A program made the translations under genes and the position numbers. From assembly GCA_023392595.1 (NCBI GenBank), contig JAEVYU010000015.1, forward strand, positions 1 to 51,325: a stretch of 51,325 nt of DNA, in the 5' to 3' direction. Below, piece by piece: positions 25,562 through 34,177 of this stretch; within the stretch, counting starts at the first letter, position 1, and the number at the start of each line of letters is the position of its first letter. The DNA is from Bacillota bacterium. Its GTDB lineage: Bacteria > Bacillota > UBA4882 > UBA8346. The notes beneath the pieces are model-generated. The model did not search any database, was not told where the DNA came from, and saw only the letters and a program-made list of their open reading frames with translations.

Positions 25562-25592
25562 AAAATCCCGGAGTGGGCCGGGATTTTATTTT
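25562..25592. terminator. Terminator of the DUF1540 gene
   Basis: AAAATCCCGG (25562-25571) pairs with CCGGGATTTT (25578-25587) around a 6-nt loop, with T-rich tails on both strands. It lies directly at the stop of the DUF1540 gene. Confidence 0.88.
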
Positions 25593-25784
25593 TTACTTTT
25601 GCTTAAAGGTTTGGCAACAGGTTTCATCATTGGAATCGGCAGGAGTCGCCGCTAAGCTCTTTAGATCGGCATCGGGTGAAAACCCGCCCTTTTCATCACT
25701 TTGAATGACGATTTGCTGAGCCTCGCATAAATTCTTGTTCGTCCAATACTTACAGTTGTCAACGGTGCAATTTACATCCGGCAA
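25593..25784 (-). CDS. DUF1540 small Cys protein
   Basis: 63 residues from TTG 25784, supported by GAGGAGGGA six bases upstream; the longer frame runs through the preceding terminator area. The sequence VNCTVDNCKYWTNKNLCEAQ and the terminal DETCCQTF match DUF1540, with five or six cysteines probably binding metal. The family is common in spore-forming Clostridia and Bacilli; function unknown. Single-gene unit between lepB and the barrel pair. Confidence 0.85.
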   Translation of the reverse strand: MPDVNCTVDNCKYWTNKNLCEAQQIVIQSDEKGGFSPDADLKSLAATPADSNDETCCQTFKQK

Positions 25785-25855
25785 AAAAATCCCTCCTCTA
25801 CTTTTGTATATAAAAGTAGGATGCCGTCCTTTGCGTGGGATTATCCGCTGATGCG

Positions 25856-25897
25856 CAAAAAAAAATACCAAACCCGGTTTATTTAGGATTCGGTATT
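25856..25897 (-). terminator. Terminator of the ffh-to-lepB operon
   Basis: GGATTCGGT (25886-25894) pairs with ACCAAACCC (25867-25875), including G-U pairs. On the minus strand a run of nine T follows (25857-25865). It lies 12-50 bp past the lepB stop. Confidence 0.8.
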
Positions 25898-25908
25898 AGT
25901 TACATAAG

Positions 25909-26460
25909 TCAAAAATTATCCAAATTATCGTATTTCGGTTCGGTTAATACTTTTACCTTGTTTAACGGCCAAAAAACAAAAATTGCCCTGCCAACTACAT
26001 TTTTTAGCGGGATAAATCCAACATCGGGGTCGCGGCTATCTTTGCTGTAATTACGATTGTCTCCCATCACGAATATTGTCGCATAAGGTATATCGGTCGC
26101 CGGAAAATCCTGAATATCTTTTTCATTGATATAAGGCTCATTCACTACGCTATAATTGATGTATAACTTAGAGTCCTTAATTTCAATATGATCACCCGGT
26201 AAACCCATGACCCGCTTAATATATTTTCTGGTATCATGAGGCGGTTTCAGTACAATGATATCGCCCCGCTTGGGAGTTGTAAACCAATAAATATATTTAT
26301 TGACAATCAATCGTTCTCGATCCAGTAAAGTAGGAACCATTGAGGTCCCGCTTACCAAAAAAGACTGGATGACAAAGATAATGATAAAAAGGATAGTCAC
26401 AACCGCAATTGCAAAGGATTCAACATTTTCGCGGTATTCCGTTTTTTTAATCTCCAGCAT
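25909..26460 (-). CDS. lepB: Signal peptidase I
   Basis: 183 residues: one N-terminal membrane anchor (about 15-36) then the catalytic domain. The nucleophile Ser is in SGTSMVPTL, the general-base Lys in YIKRVMGLPGD, and the C-terminal box is MGDNRNYSKDSRDPDVG. It cleaves secretory signal peptides outside the cytoplasmic membrane. Last gene of the operon after rplS, a common Bacillota arrangement. SD GGAGG. Confidence 0.96.
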   Translation of the reverse strand: MLEIKKTEYRENVESFAIAVVTILFIIIFVIQSFLVSGTSMVPTLLDRERLIVNKYIYWFTTPKRGDIIVLKPPHDTRKYIKRVMGLPGDHIEIKDSKLYINYSVVNEPYINEKDIQDFPATDIPYATIFVMGDNRNYSKDSRDPDVGFIPLKNVVGRAIFVFWPLNKVKVLTEPKYDNLDNF

Positions 26461-26480
26461 AAAACGGCCTCCAAAAAAGT

Positions 26481-26828
26481 TTAAACTTCCCGACGTTCTT
26501 CAATTCTAGCCGACTTACCGGACCGTTCCCTCAAATAATACAATTTGGCGCGACGTACTTTGCCTTTGCGATCGATTTCAATCTTATCGAGCATCGGTGA
26601 GTGTACCGGGAAAGTTCGTTCTACCCCAATACCCTGGGAAACTTTACGCACGGTAAAAGTCTCCTTTAAACCGCCATGACTTCTCCGGGTCACAATTCCT
26701 TCAAAAACCTGAATTCTTTCTTTACCGCCTTCAACAACCTTTACGTGAACTTTTACTGAATCACCAGGTTCAAAACCGGGGATATCCGAACGCATCTGTT
26801 CCCGTTCAATCGTATCAATAATATTCAT
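26481..26828 (-). CDS. rplS: Large-subunit ribosomal protein bL19
   Basis: 115 residues with the L19 blocks FEPGDSVKVHVKVVEGGKER, IVTRRSHGGLKETFTVRK and VRRAKLYYLRERSGKSARI. It sits at the 30S-50S interface. GAGAGGAGGT precedes the ATG. The trmD-rplS-lepB order is conserved. Confidence 0.98.
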   Translation of the reverse strand: MNIIDTIEREQMRSDIPGFEPGDSVKVHVKVVEGGKERIQVFEGIVTRRSHGGLKETFTVRKVSQGIGVERTFPVHSPMLDKIEIDRKGKVRRAKLYYLRERSGKSARIEERREV

Positions 26829-26876
26829 AAAATGTACCTCCTCTCACAAAATAATCTTTCGAGAAAATATTAAGGG

Positions 26877-27611
26877 TTAATCGAATTCTAGACTTAATGT
26901 TTGACGCAACAATTGTTTTTCCTGCTCAGAAAGGCTAAGTCCGTTTAAAAGATCAGGCCGCCGCTTTGCTGTCCGTATTAAAGCTTGTTGTCTACGCCAA
27001 GCTTCAATTTTTGCATGATGGCCGCTCAGCAAAATCTCCGGTACTTGTAAACCTTCAAACTCCACTGGTCTGGTATATTGAGGATAGTCCAACAGATTTT
27101 CCGAAAATGAGTCGTTAATAGCCGACTCTTCAGAACCTAGTACTCCCGGCAATAGCCTTGCCACTGCATCACTGATGACCATGGCCGCTAATTCACCGCC
27201 GGTTAAAACATAATCCCCAATGGATAACTCCATATCTACAAATGAACGGATTCGCTCATCAAAACCTTCATAATGACCGCAAATCATAACCAAATGTTCT
27301 TCTGCAGCCAGCTTTCGTGCGGTTTGCTGTTTAAAAGTCTCCCCTTGCGGTGTTAACAAAATTACCTTTGGGTCCGGTTTGGTTTCTTTGGCAAATTGCA
27401 GACTCCGATAAATCGGTTCCGGTTTCAGCACCATTCCGCTGCCGCCACCGTAAGGGATATCATCAACCATCCGATGTTTATCGAGGGTAAAATCTCTAAA
27501 ATTAATAAAACGGAATTCAATAATTTTTTGTTCCTGAGCCCTTTTTAAAATACTATTTTGAAAAGGTCCAGCGAACATTTCCGGAAACAAGCTAAGGATT
27601 TGGATGATCAT
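26877..27611 (-). CDS. trmD: tRNA (guanine37-N1)-methyltransferase TrmD
   Basis: 244 residues. SPOUT methyltransferase that makes m1G37 and prevents frameshifting. The N terminus IQILSLFPEMFAGPFQNSI, the loop DDIPYGGGSGMVLKPEPI and the trefoil-knot SAM site (CGHYEGFDERI, IGDYVLTGGELA) are all present. It overlaps rimM by 4 bp. Confidence 0.98.
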   Translation of the reverse strand: MIIQILSLFPEMFAGPFQNSILKRAQEQKIIEFRFINFRDFTLDKHRMVDDIPYGGGSGMVLKPEPIYRSLQFAKETKPDPKVILLTPQGETFKQQTARKLAAEEHLVMICGHYEGFDERIRSFVDMELSIGDYVLTGGELAAMVISDAVARLLPGVLGSEESAINDSFSENLLDYPQYTRPVEFEGLQVPEILLSGHHAKIEAWRRQQALIRTAKRRPDLLNGLSLSEQEKQLLRQTLSLEFD

Positions 27612-28135
27612 TCATTTGTCTCCTCCAAAAGCCCCGGCGGTAAATCAACCACCATCTTACCTTGTTCCAGGTCGATTTTTTGAATAACGCTTTTTAAAGC
27701 CGGTATAAGGATTTGCTTTCCGGAGACCCTTTGAACACAATAGACATCATTGGATCCGGTTGCAAAAATCTCAATAATCGTTCCTAAATTTTCTCCCCCG
27801 CTGGTCCACACGTTTAACCCTTCAATTTCATCAAGATAATATCGTCCAGCAGGAAGAAGCGGTCTTTCCGATCGCGGAATATAGATAAGTCCCCTTCCTA
27901 AACCTTCAGCCGAAGTAAGATCATTGATACCGTCAAATTTTAGTAATACGTATTCCCGAAAGGGTCGATATCCTGCAAGTTTAAATTCCCGCAGGCCTTC
28001 TTGGGTTTTAAAGTAAATACGGCGAATTTCTCCAAAGCGTTTTAGGTTATCGGTTAATGGAATAACCTTTAGTTCGCCCCGTATTCCTTGCGCTTTTATG
28101 ATTTCACCCACTGCAATTAAATCTTCAGAATCCAC
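27608..28135 (-). CDS. rimM: 16S rRNA processing protein RimM
   Basis: About 175 residues, binding S19 during 30S maturation. The N-terminal RimM domain (AVGEIIKAQGIRGELKVIPLTD) and the PRC-barrel C terminus (YYLDEIEGLNVW and VDLPPGLLE) are recognisable. The frame is open to 28162, overlapping khpA, but GAGGT a few bases before GTG 28135 gives a better start just after the khpA stop. Confidence 0.95.
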   Translation of the reverse strand: MDSEDLIAVGEIIKAQGIRGELKVIPLTDNLKRFGEIRRIYFKTQEGLREFKLAGYRPFREYVLLKFDGINDLTSAEGLGRGLIYIPRSERPLLPAGRYYLDEIEGLNVWTSGGENLGTIIEIFATGSNDVYCVQRVSGKQILIPALKSVIQKIDLEQGKMVVDLPPGLLEETNE

Positions 28136-28142
28136 TGTAACC

Positions 28143-28376
28143 TCATTTGTTGCTAAGTTCAACCGTTATCCTTAAGTTATCACGAATGGCACATGCTTTC
28201 ACCACAGCACGCAAGGCTTTAATTATCCGCCCCTGCTTACCAATGATTTTTCCGACGTCTTCGTCGTTGACGGTTATTTCCAGTAGCATGTGATTGTTTC
28301 GTTCCATCCTGGTTACTTTGACATCTTCAGGATGATCCACTAAGGCTTTGGTAACCTGTAGAACCAAATCTTTCAT
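28143..28376 (-). CDS. khpA: KH-domain RNA-binding protein KhpA (YlqC)
   Basis: 77 residues, a single type II KH domain with the GxxG loop IIGKQGRIIKALRAVV. In Bacillota it binds RNA and partners with KhpB (Jag). The ATG at 28376 (MKDLVLQVTKALVDHPE) follows AGGTGTGGT and gives the family's usual length; the 28400 start is less likely. Always found between rpsP and rimM, as here. Confidence 0.93.
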   Translation of the reverse strand: MKDLVLQVTKALVDHPEDVKVTRMERNNHMLLEITVNDEDVGKIIGKQGRIIKALRAVVKACAIRDNLRITVELSNK

Positions 28377-28396
28377 CGATACCACACCTGCCTCAC

Positions 28397-28657
28397 TCAT
28401 TTACCAGCAGCTTCGGCGATAACGCCAGCTTTCTTTAACAGTCTTTTCACTGTTTCAGAGGGTTTTGCGCCTTTTTTCAGCCAATCTTGGGCTTTATCTT
28501 TGTCAACTACGATTTCCACCGGATCCACAATAGGATTATAATGCCCAATAATCTCTATAAATCTGCCATCCCGCGGTGCTCTGGAATCAGCCACCACCAA
28601 CCGGTAAAAAGGCCGTTTCTTGGCTCCCATTTTATTCAAGCGAATCTTTACAGACAT
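28397..28657 (-). CDS. rpsP: Small-subunit ribosomal protein bS16
   Basis: 86 residues beginning MSVKIRLNKMGAKKRPFYRL, with VADSRAPRDGRFIEIIGHYN and PSETVKRLLKKAG typical of S16. GGGAGGTGA sits four bases before ATG 28657; the frame's upstream ATG lies before that site. Confidence 0.97.
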   Translation of the reverse strand: MSVKIRLNKMGAKKRPFYRLVVADSRAPRDGRFIEIIGHYNPIVDPVEIVVDKDKAQDWLKKGAKPSETVKRLLKKAGVIAEAAGK

Positions 28658-28675
28658 CTGTTCACCTCCCTTCAA

Positions 28676-28808
28676 AAGCGGTTATTGGTTACTGGTTCTT
28701 TGTTATTGGTCTTAAAATGCTTATTGGTTCCTAGTTTTTATTATGAGCTAAATGAACCGGTCAAAATATTTTACTAATAACTAGCAACTTAATAACCAAT
28801 AACTAAAA
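28676..28808. repeat. Degenerate TTATTGGTTA repeat tract
   Basis: The ffh-rpsP spacer is made of iterated variants of GTTATTGGTTACTGGTT, several in direct order (28680-28735) and others inverted (about 28770-28805, AATAACCAATAACTA). Fragments of the same style occur in the ylxM-ffh spacer (30160-30200) and upstream of hisF and dxr. The arms can pair across the spacer. Confidence 0.55.
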
Positions 28809-30131
28809 TTAAAACGGTAGTTTCGGCATCTTGCCTTTACCCATTTCAGCAAATTGCTTCATCATCTTGCGGCTTTGTTCAAATTGCTGTAATAAACGGT
28901 TTACGTCCTGGACTGTTGTTCCTGAACCATTAGCAATGCGGCGACGGCGATTTCCATTGATAATAGAGGGATTAGCCCTTTCCTGTTTGGTCATGGATTG
29001 AATCATCGCTTCCAATTTGACCATTTCCTTTTCATCAACCTGAACACCCTTCAGTTGTTTGGTCATCTGGCCGGGCAGCATTCCCAATATCTGATCGAGA
29101 GGACCCATTTTGCGCATTTCCCGCATCTGCTCCAAAAAATCCTGCAGGTTATAATCGCTTTTGCGAATCTTATCAAACATATTTTTGGCTTTGCCCAGAT
29201 CTACGGCAGCCTCAGCCTTCTCAATCAGGGATAAAACATCCCCCATCCCCAAAATTCTCGAAGCCATCCGCGCGGGATGAAATACTTCGAGATCCGCCAT
29301 TTTCTCTCCAAGTCCCGTATATTTAATCGGACAATTAGTAACGGCCCGGACCGACAGGGCCGCTCCACCCCGGGTATCGCTGTCGAGTTTGGTCAGAATG
29401 ACTCCGGTGAGGCCCAAGGTTTCCTTAAAAGAACCGGCTACATTCACCGCATCTTGCCCGGTCATTGCATCAACAACCAACAAAATTTCATCGGGTTCCA
29501 CCGCATTTTGAATCCGTTTCAATTCATCCATCAATTCTTCATTGATGTGTAAACGGCCGGCTGTATCAATAATCACAATGTCCTGTTGATGGGAGAGGGC
29601 GTATTCCATGCCTTGTTTGGCTATTTTAACCGGATCGGCGCCCTCTAGACTAAAGACCGGCAACTCAAGCTGGTTGCCCAGAACTTGTAATTGTTTAACT
29701 GCGGCCGGACGGTAAATATCAGCGGCTACCAAGAGAGGACGGCGGTTTTGTTTTTTCAACAGGCTTCCCAATTTTCCGGCGGTACTGGTTTTACCTGCGC
29801 CCTGAAGGCCCACTAAAACAATGACGGTTGGCGGCTGACTGGCAACCTTTAGAGGTGATTCCTGTCCGCCCATCAGTTCGGTCAATTCTTCGTAAACGAT
29901 TTTGACAACTTGTTGTCCCGGCGTGAGGCTGCTTAATACTTCCTGACCAATAGCCCGCTCTTTAATCCGGGCAATAAAATCTTTCACCACTTTAAAGCTA
30001 ACATCGGCCTCAAGCAACGCCAGCCTGACTTCACGCAAAGACTCATCGATGTTTTTTTCTGTCAGCTTCCCCTGACCGCGAAGTTTTTTTAAGGTTTCCT
30101 GAAGTTTACCGGAAAGGTTTTCAAAAACCAC
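28809..30131 (-). CDS. ffh: Signal recognition particle GTPase Ffh
   Basis: 440 residues: N domain, G domain (GLQGAGKTSTAGKLG, DTAGRLH, TKLDSDTRGG) and a methionine-rich M domain (MREMRKMGPLDQILGMLPG, then QSMTKQERANPSI). It binds 4.5S/6S RNA and signal peptides and docks with FtsY to target proteins to the translocon. GTG start with GGAGGG nine bases upstream. Downstream of ylxM as in most Bacillota. Confidence 0.98.
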   Translation of the reverse strand: MVFENLSGKLQETLKKLRGQGKLTEKNIDESLREVRLALLEADVSFKVVKDFIARIKERAIGQEVLSSLTPGQQVVKIVYEELTELMGGQESPLKVASQPPTVIVLVGLQGAGKTSTAGKLGSLLKKQNRRPLLVAADIYRPAAVKQLQVLGNQLELPVFSLEGADPVKIAKQGMEYALSHQQDIVIIDTAGRLHINEELMDELKRIQNAVEPDEILLVVDAMTGQDAVNVAGSFKETLGLTGVILTKLDSDTRGGAALSVRAVTNCPIKYTGLGEKMADLEVFHPARMASRILGMGDVLSLIEKAEAAVDLGKAKNMFDKIRKSDYNLQDFLEQMREMRKMGPLDQILGMLPGQMTKQLKGVQVDEKEMVKLEAMIQSMTKQERANPSIINGNRRRRIANGSGTTVQDVNRLLQQFEQSRKMMKQFAEMGKGKMPKLPF

Positions 30132-30235
30132 TTATCCAAACCCTCCATCCCGATGATTGTTAGTTATTAGCTGCTGGTCGGCTCGCTAGAGCTATTGATT
30201 GCTATTTAATGATGACTTTTTTCAAATAAAACCTA

Positions 30236-30601
30236 TCAATCAGCTTCCGACTCGGCCAAATCGATTATTTGCCGATGAATCTCAGTTAAGATTTTACGGT
30301 TGATCTCATGATCCGGTAATGAGGAAATAACTTCCTGCAATCTCCCGGACACCTGCTGCAAAATTGTTTGTTGATCCATAAAGCGCTGCAGCAATCCCAA
30401 CTTGACCTCAAAATCTTCTAAAATCTTTTCACTACGGTGTAATAAATCATGAACGGCTTGCTTGGAAACTCCTCCGTTCGCTGCAATTTCCGTCAGCGAC
30501 CAGTTTTCTAAAAAATACAATTCCATTGTCTGACGCTGTTTTTCCGTGAGCAAACCACCGTAAAAATCATAGAGGAGCCCAATCCGAACCAGTTGTTCCA
30601 A
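30236..30601 (-). CDS. ylxM: SRP-associated HTH protein YlxM
   Basis: About 121 residues. Sigma-70 region 4-like helix-turn-helix (LTEKQRQTMELYFLENWSL, then VSKQAVHDLLHRSEKIL), the YlxM/p13 family paired with ffh. The frame begins at GTG 30616, but AAGGTG six bases before TTG 30601 gives the family-like start (MEQLVRIGLLYDFYG). Promoter-proximal gene of the operon running to lepB. Confidence 0.92.
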   Translation of the reverse strand: MEQLVRIGLLYDFYGGLLTEKQRQTMELYFLENWSLTEIAANGGVSKQAVHDLLHRSEKILEDFEVKLGLLQRFMDQQTILQQVSGRLQEVISSLPDHEINRKILTEIHRQIIDLAESEAD

Positions 30602-30648
30602 AAGCTTCACCTTCACATGGCCGTCAAGTACTTTTACTTAACAGTGAT

Positions 30649-30677
30649 AGTATATCCAGATATCAACGCTTTGTCAA
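30649..30677 (-). promoter_or_regulatory. Promoter of the ylxM-ffh-rpsP operon
   Basis: Minus-strand -35 TTGACA (30672-30677), 17-bp spacer, -10 TATACT (30649-30654), about 48 bp before the ylxM start. Near-consensus, in keeping with high expression. Confidence 0.85.
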
Positions 30678-30818
30678 GTTATAAAGACACTTTCATAAAA
30701 AACTATTTTTTTTATTGCGTTTGCCGATAAATAAAAAAGCAGGATATGGCAGTTTCTATATTCTTATCCCTGTTAAGTTTACTGAGTTTGAATAAAATTT
30801 TAAGCGAAGGAGCAACTG

Positions 30819-31766
30819 ATGATAAAAAAATTATTGGTACCGGTTTTAACTTTGGTTTTACTTTGCATCTTCTCCACCTTAACAATGGCTCAAGTTTTTA
30901 ACCTCACAGATGAATATTCAATGGTTCGGAGCATCTGGAATAAAACCAGCCAATGGCATACGGTTCAAACTTGGAACAATACCGACAACTGGTATTCCGT
31001 ATCTCAGGAAAAGCCGAATGTCCAGATCTATTTCAATGATCACGGTTTTTCCAAACTAGGCGTAAAAGGATACGCCAGTGAACAAACCTTCTTCGACGTT
31101 GCAACCAAAGCCGGAAATTCGGATATCGATTATTTTGCCGGCAGCTTCCTATTTAAAAACGGCTTTTTTCTGGGTGGTTCCTATAATGGCGATTCCAAGA
31201 ATCATATCTCCTATATTGCGCCGGGTTTTCGATTAAGTCTGAATGATGCCGGTTTTATCGCCCTTAGCTGTGACTACCGGACATCCAACCAAGCCGATGT
31301 TGATGATAAAATTGTAGGCTATGATGTTTACTATAAATACTTTGTGGAAGATGCCGCGAAAATCGGCGGTGAAGTATATTTTCCGAAAGATGAGGATACC
31401 TACTGGTGGATGGGAGTCAACGTTAAACCCGCCGATGTGCTGGTAGTCGGCGCTTATTATGAAACCCAAGGGGACGCTAACAATTATCATGGAGGCTTTA
31501 CATTCACTCCGGAACCGCTGATCATCGATGCGGAAATCGGGGATGACGGAACCAAATACTACGCCGTCAGCAGCATGTTGATGATGTCGGACACTTTCCG
31601 GTTGGGAGCCGATTACTTCAAGTATCGTAATAAGGACGATGGATCTGTCCATGCCAAATTAAACTTCGGCGACGAAAAAGCCAATTTCATCCTTAAATAT
31701 CAGTTTAAAAATGATACTTATCCGGCCATCATGTCGGCTGCCGTTAAGATAAATTTGGGAAATTAA
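30819..31766 (+). CDS. Exported barrel-like protein, unknown
   Basis: 315 residues with a signal peptide (MIKKLLVPVLTLVLLCIFST, cleavage near TMAQ). The mature part consists of short alternating strands rich in Tyr/Phe/Gly with charged turns and ends in a beta strand (IMSAAVKINLGN), the style of an outer-membrane barrel. It has no recognised family. The ribosome site GAAGGAGC is good and a terminator follows. It lies next to the mannoside locus but on the opposite strand, so a role as its porin is only a guess. Confidence 0.7.
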   Translation: MIKKLLVPVLTLVLLCIFSTLTMAQVFNLTDEYSMVRSIWNKTSQWHTVQTWNNTDNWYSVSQEKPNVQIYFNDHGFSKLGVKGYASEQTFFDVATKAGNSDIDYFAGSFLFKNGFFLGGSYNGDSKNHISYIAPGFRLSLNDAGFIALSCDYRTSNQADVDDKIVGYDVYYKYFVEDAAKIGGEVYFPKDEDTYWWMGVNVKPADVLVVGAYYETQGDANNYHGGFTFTPEPLIIDAEIGDDGTKYYAVSSMLMMSDTFRLGADYFKYRNKDDGSVHAKLNFGDEKANFILKYQFKNDTYPAIMSAAVKINLGN

Positions 31767-31804
31767 TCTCTTATCCATCAACAGAGACAGCGCTTAAGAT
31801 TCCA

Positions 31805-31845
31805 ACCTCTTTGGTTCCAAAATCAAGCCGGAGAGGTCTTTTTTT
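31805..31845 (+). terminator. Terminator of the barrel-like gene
   Basis: ACCTCTTTGG (31805-31814) pairs with CCGGAGAGGT (31828-31837) using two G-U pairs, and CTTTTTTT follows. Confidence 0.8.
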
Positions 31846-31996
31846 GAATCATTCGGATGGAAAGCAGCAAACCAGGAAGCGATCATCATCGGATATCCAA
31901 AACCCATATCATTGGGATCATCACGGTTTCGTCCACCATCCGTGACACTATCCCTTGGAATAATACTACCGCACCATCATTGATAAATATTTCATC
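31846..31996 (-). pseudogene. Relic of an SGNH/GDSL-family esterase
   Basis: Minus-strand translation gives IFINDGAVVLFQG and then, one frame over, DSVTDGGRNRDDPNDMGFG followed by YPMMIASWFAAFHPND. Joined, this is the block I of SGNH hydrolases (FQGDSVTDGGRN). The shift sits at a run of G (31950s) that seems one base short. Only about 50 N-terminal residues remain; the rest is cut off at the terminator. A good ribosome site (AAGGATGTG) follows the epimerase stop, so this was the last gene of the mannoside operon, probably a carbohydrate esterase. Confidence 0.75.
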
Positions 31997-32012
31997 ACAT
32001 CCTTAAGAATGA

Positions 32013-33257
32013 TTAAAGCTCTCCGATCCGTTCCATCAACTCCAGACACATTCTGCCGTTATGATAAGGGCATTTCCACGGGCCCACTTTGTAATAGTCT
32101 TGATTGGGATTGCCTTCCCGCGAAGTTTCCCCAAACCATTCACCGTGTTGATAATCTAGTAAATGACGGGCTGTAAAATCCCAGATTTGATAAACGGCTT
32201 CTAAAAAATCCTGTTTACCGGTTAATTGATAAGCGTTAAAAAATCCAACCATGGCTTCACATTGAGGCCACCATATTTTTACCGTATTTTTAGGGACTCC
32301 GTTTTCCACTTCATTATATAAACCGCCATAACCCCAGTCCATACCTTCATCATAAACTCGCCGGGCCATAGCGAGGCTAATATCCCTGACTACCGCTAAC
32401 ATCTCCGGATCTCCCAATACTTCAGCCCCTTCATACAACAGCCAGCTGCCTTCAATGTCATGACCCATGGAAATGATATGGTTCTTGCCTTGCCAATCCC
32501 CATCGAAGAACAATCGAAAGTGATGCGTCTCAGGATTGATGATATGTCCAATGAATACCCGAATTAATTCCCGCAGTCTCTCTTTTAAATGGGGATGATC
32601 CCAGATCCGTAACAAACCGGTGTAGGCTTCCAATAGGTGTAAGTGAGTATTCATCGATTTTTCAGCAAGCAAATCTTCGGGGCTGAGCTGCATGGTTTCG
32701 CTTAAAACCCACTTCCGGGAACACCCTTCAAAATAACCTTGGTGGAGAGAATCATAGCAATTCTTTTCAATCAAACCATACAATTCCAAAGCCTTTCCCA
32801 GGCTTTGCTCTGTTTGGGTGGCCCGATAATATTCCGCTAATCCGTAAATACCAAAAGCAAGATTATAAACCAACTTTTGGGAATCATTCACTTTTCCCCG
32901 GCTATCAACCATAAAAAACAAACCGCCCCATTGCCGATCCCAAAAGTGGTTAACCAGGTAATCATAAGCCCTGTCCGCAACGTCTAAATAACGCCGGTCA
33001 TTTAATTTCCGGTAGGCCGCAGAAAAAGTCCATAAAATCCGGGAATTCAATATGCAGCCCTTTGGGGAGTTTAAATCAATTGTAAGGTCATTGGAGAGGC
33101 TGCCGTAAAAACCGCCTTTTTCCTTGTCGATGGTTTTTTCCATCCAAAATGGCAAAAGCCTCTCTAAAAGTTCTTTTTCAACTTCTTTTTTCAATTGTTC
33201 AGGGCTATGCGTTGGAATCAGCTCTTTTCTTCTAAACAAAATTTTAATCTCGCCCAT
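32013..33257 (-). CDS. AGE-family sugar 2-epimerase (cellobiose/mannobiose type)
   Basis: 414 residues, (alpha/alpha)6 barrel of the N-acylglucosamine/cellobiose 2-epimerase family. Diagnostic segments are EKSMNTHLHLLEAYTGLL, SMGHDIEGSWLLYEGAEV, WWPQCEAMVGF and the C-terminal WKCPYHNGRMCLEL. Catalytic His residues lie in NTHLHLL, GHDIE and CPYHN. Beside a GH130 phosphorylase the likely substrate is beta-1,4-mannobiose, epimerised to mannosyl-glucose, though cellobiose cannot be excluded. SD AAGGAG. Distal intact gene of the ABC operon. Confidence 0.88.
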   Translation of the reverse strand: MGEIKILFRRKELIPTHSPEQLKKEVEKELLERLLPFWMEKTIDKEKGGFYGSLSNDLTIDLNSPKGCILNSRILWTFSAAYRKLNDRRYLDVADRAYDYLVNHFWDRQWGGLFFMVDSRGKVNDSQKLVYNLAFGIYGLAEYYRATQTEQSLGKALELYGLIEKNCYDSLHQGYFEGCSRKWVLSETMQLSPEDLLAEKSMNTHLHLLEAYTGLLRIWDHPHLKERLRELIRVFIGHIINPETHHFRLFFDGDWQGKNHIISMGHDIEGSWLLYEGAEVLGDPEMLAVVRDISLAMARRVYDEGMDWGYGGLYNEVENGVPKNTVKIWWPQCEAMVGFFNAYQLTGKQDFLEAVYQIWDFTARHLLDYQHGEWFGETSREGNPNQDYYKVGPWKCPYHNGRMCLELMERIGEL

Positions 33258-33307
33258 AAGGAAAGCTCCTTATAAAAAGCACCTATTCATCAAAACGCTA
33301 TGAATCG

Positions 33308-34177
33308 TTACCCTTTTACCGATCCTCCAAGGGCGCCTGCAATAATATACTTTTGCAAAAGCACATACAGTAATAAAGTCGGCAACATGACCATAATCAC
33401 GCCAGCGCCCACTAGATTGTACTGCGTGTTGACATCAAAGGTAAAATGATATAGCGCAGTACTGATTGTTCGCAGTTCGTTACGGTTCATATACAAATAG
33501 GGTACTAAGAAATCGTTATATATCGCCAGGACTTTCAAGATCACCACCGTAACGATTGCCGGTTTCAATAACGGGAGAATAATCCGGCTGTAAATTGTCA
33601 GGTAGGAAGCACCGTCAAGCATCGCACTTTCATCCAATTCAAGCGGAACTTTTTCGATAAACTGAATAAAAAGATACAATTCGATTACGCTGACACTACT
33701 ATAGAGGACTATCGCGGCCCAAAGCGTATTTAGTAAATGAAGAGCCTGGATAATCGAGAAGGTAGCCACCTGTGTCGTGACAAACGGAATCGTCGTCGCG
33801 ACGGCATACATTGCAAGAATCAATCCCCGGCCCCGGAATTTAAAGCGGCTCAAGGCATAGGCGGCCATCGTCCCCAAAATTACACAAATTGAAACCCCGG
33901 CAATACAAATGATGAATGTATTCCGTGCGCCCAGCAGCATCTGGCCCCGTTGAAAGACTTCCGTATAATTGGCAAGGTTGGTAAAGTGCTCGGGAAGTTT
34001 ATAAAAGGGAGTAAATGTATATTCCTTATTGGTCTTGAAGGAGATATTCACCAAAATCAGAATCGGCATACAAATTCCGATTACAGTCAAGCAGAGTAAA
34101 ATATAGTTGAATATCTTTAAAGCCCGGCTATAAACGGGTATGCCCACTGAGGTTTCACCAATTGATTTAGTCGCCAC
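33308..34177 (-). CDS. Sugar ABC transporter permease (MalG type)
   Basis: About 289 residues, six membrane segments, inner-membrane permease of a CUT1 sugar importer. The EAA loop ELDESAMLDGASYLTIYSRI followed by ILPLLKP is clear. Start GTG 34177 (MATKSIGETS) is preceded by AAGGGGTGA and overlaps the end of the first permease gene by 11 bp, so the two are translationally coupled. No ATPase is encoded here; a shared MsmK/MalK-type ATPase elsewhere is expected. Confidence 0.93.
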   Translation of the reverse strand: MATKSIGETSVGIPVYSRALKIFNYILLCLTVIGICMPILILVNISFKTNKEYTFTPFYKLPEHFTNLANYTEVFQRGQMLLGARNTFIICIAGVSICVILGTMAAYALSRFKFRGRGLILAMYAVATTIPFVTTQVATFSIIQALHLLNTLWAAIVLYSSVSVIELYLFIQFIEKVPLELDESAMLDGASYLTIYSRIILPLLKPAIVTVVILKVLAIYNDFLVPYLYMNRNELRTISTALYHFTFDVNTQYNLVGAGVIMVMLPTLLLYVLLQKYIIAGALGGSVKG

